DNA from: Bacillota bacterium
GTDB taxonomy: Bacteria; Bacillota; Sulfobacillia; Thermaerobacterales; Thermaerobacteraceae
Length of the DNA: 5,068 nucleotides
Assembly: GCA_003242195.1 (NCBI GenBank)
Contig: QGUQ01000155.1
Span: 1 to 5,068, forward strand
Reading direction: 5' to 3'
Below, in pieces: positions 4,358-5,068 of this stretch. The first letter of the stretch is position 1; each line of letters begins with the position of its first letter. The position numbers and the translations under genes are program-made. The notes under the pieces were generated by a model that saw only the letters and a list, made by a program, of their open reading frames with translations, searched no databases and was not told the origin of the DNA.

Positions 4358-5068
4358 ATGGCCGTTGAACCGCGCAAGCCATCAACGGGGGATAGGGACG
4401 CGGCGGCCGTCTGGAACTCGCTGGTGGGCCATCTGAGCGAGCTGAGGCTGCGCCTGATCTACAGCCTTGCCGCCGTCATCGCCGGCTCTGCCGTCGGGTT
4501 CCTCTACGCGCGACCCGTTCTGGCCTGGCTGATCGATCGGGGGCCCCAGGTGCGGCTCGTCGCGCTGACGCCCGGCGAAGCCTTCCTGGTCACCCTGCGG
4601 CTGGCCATCCTGATCGGCATCGGACTGGCGTCGCCGGTCATCGTCTACCAGGCGCTGCGCTTCGTGTGGCCGGGGCTGTTGCCGCACGAGCGCCGGTACG
4701 TGCGCTGGTACCTGGGACCGGCCCTTTTCTTGTTCGCCGCCGGGCTGGCCTTCGGACTGTTGGTCGCCGTGCCTGTCGCCCTGGACTTCCTCCTGGGATT
4801 CAATGCCGGCCCCATCGACCGCACCCTCTCGGTGCGGGCGTACGTCGACTTCATCACGGGCATGACGCTGCCCTTCGGATTTGCCTTCGAGCTGCCGGTG
4901 GTGGTGGCGGTCCTGACGGAGCTGGGCTTGCTGACGCCGCCTTTCATGGCGCACCTGCGCAAGTACGCTCTGTTCGCCGCGCTGGTGCTGGCGGCGGTGA
5001 TGACGCCGACCACCGACATCATCACCCAGTTCATCTTCGCGGTTCCTCTGGCCGCGCTGTACGAGCTG
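4358..5068 (+). CDS. tatC: Twin-arginine translocase subunit TatC (3' end cut by window)
   Basis: The frame is open from ATG 4358 to the end of the window, giving 237 residues; E. coli TatC has 258, so perhaps 10-25 residues are missing. TatC is the six-helix membrane protein that recognises the twin-arginine signal peptide and nucleates the translocon. Visible signatures are HLSELRLRL (25-33), the cytoplasmic N-terminal signal-binding motif; LTPGEAFLVTLRLA (70-83); ASPVIVYQ (91-98); the WPGLLPHERR block (104-113); FGFAFELPVVV (173-183), with Glu178 matching the conserved membrane-embedded Glu of E. coli TatC; and the MTPTTDIITQ segment (215-224) before the last helix. The ATG lies three bases after the tatA stop and has no good Shine-Dalgarno site, so translation is probably coupled to tatA. 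The N-terminus carries about 20 extra charged residues before the HLSEL motif. Assignment is essentially certain. Confidence 0.97.
   Translation, partial: MAVEPRKPSTGDRDAAAVWNSLVGHLSELRLRLIYSLAAVIAGSAVGFLYARPVLAWLIDRGPQVRLVALTPGEAFLVTLRLAILIGIGLASPVIVYQALRFVWPGLLPHERRYVRWYLGPALFLFAAGLAFGLLVAVPVALDFLLGFNAGPIDRTLSVRAYVDFITGMTLPFGFAFELPVVVAVLTELGLLTPPFMAHLRKYALFAALVLAAVMTPTTDIITQFIFAVPLAALYEL

Noticed and set aside
4382..4954. Minus-strand open frame of 190 codons opposite tatC
   Set aside because: Gln/Arg/Asp-rich antisense shadow of a highly conserved membrane protein gene.
1..5068. CRISPR array, tRNA or rRNA gene, insertion sequence, or phage/defence system
   Set aside because: No spaced repeats, cloverleaf-like tracts, transposase motifs or terminal inverted repeats were seen on either strand.

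Overview
The window is a GC-rich stretch (about 70% by eye) from a bacterium that looks like a high-GC member of the Bacillota. The lineage call is inference. It rests on the pairing of two M16 peptidase-like genes resembling Bacillus subtilis ymfH and ymfF with a DUF3243 (ymfJ-like) gene, on strong AAGGAGG-type ribosome binding sites, and on GTG and TTG start codons placed behind them. A Symbiobacterium- or Thermaerobacter-like organism would fit, but the sequence alone does not settle this.

Layout from left to right: (1) 1-357 is the 3' end of a LacI/GalR-family regulator on the + strand. (2) 358-494 is a convergent spacer with a perfect 12-bp hairpin, a likely shared terminator. (3) 495-758 on the minus strand is a small DUF3243 protein. 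(4) 759-944 is a divergent regulatory region with direct repeats and competing leader hairpins. (5) 945-2255 and 2255-3547 are two M16 peptidase-family genes overlapping by one base. The first has the zinc motif HXXEH; the second lacks it but keeps the arginine/tyrosine pair of the C-terminal domain. (6) 3641-3967 is a small, unrecognised membrane protein. (7) 4124-4354 and 4358-5068 are tatA and tatC of the twin-arginine translocase; tatC runs off the right edge.

How the genes fit together: the M16 pair looks like one heteromeric protease, with each gene supplying half of the active site, translated together from one transcript. In B. subtilis the homologues sit in a ymfF-ymfH-ymfI-ymfJ cluster that has been linked to EF-P modification. 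Here the order of the two peptidase genes is reversed and the DUF3243 gene is divergent. TatA and TatC would form a minimal folded-protein export system and appear to have their own promoter just upstream. No RNA gene, CRISPR array, insertion sequence or phage feature was seen. The window is mostly conserved housekeeping or accessory genes; the split M16 pair and the small membrane protein are the parts most worth a second look.
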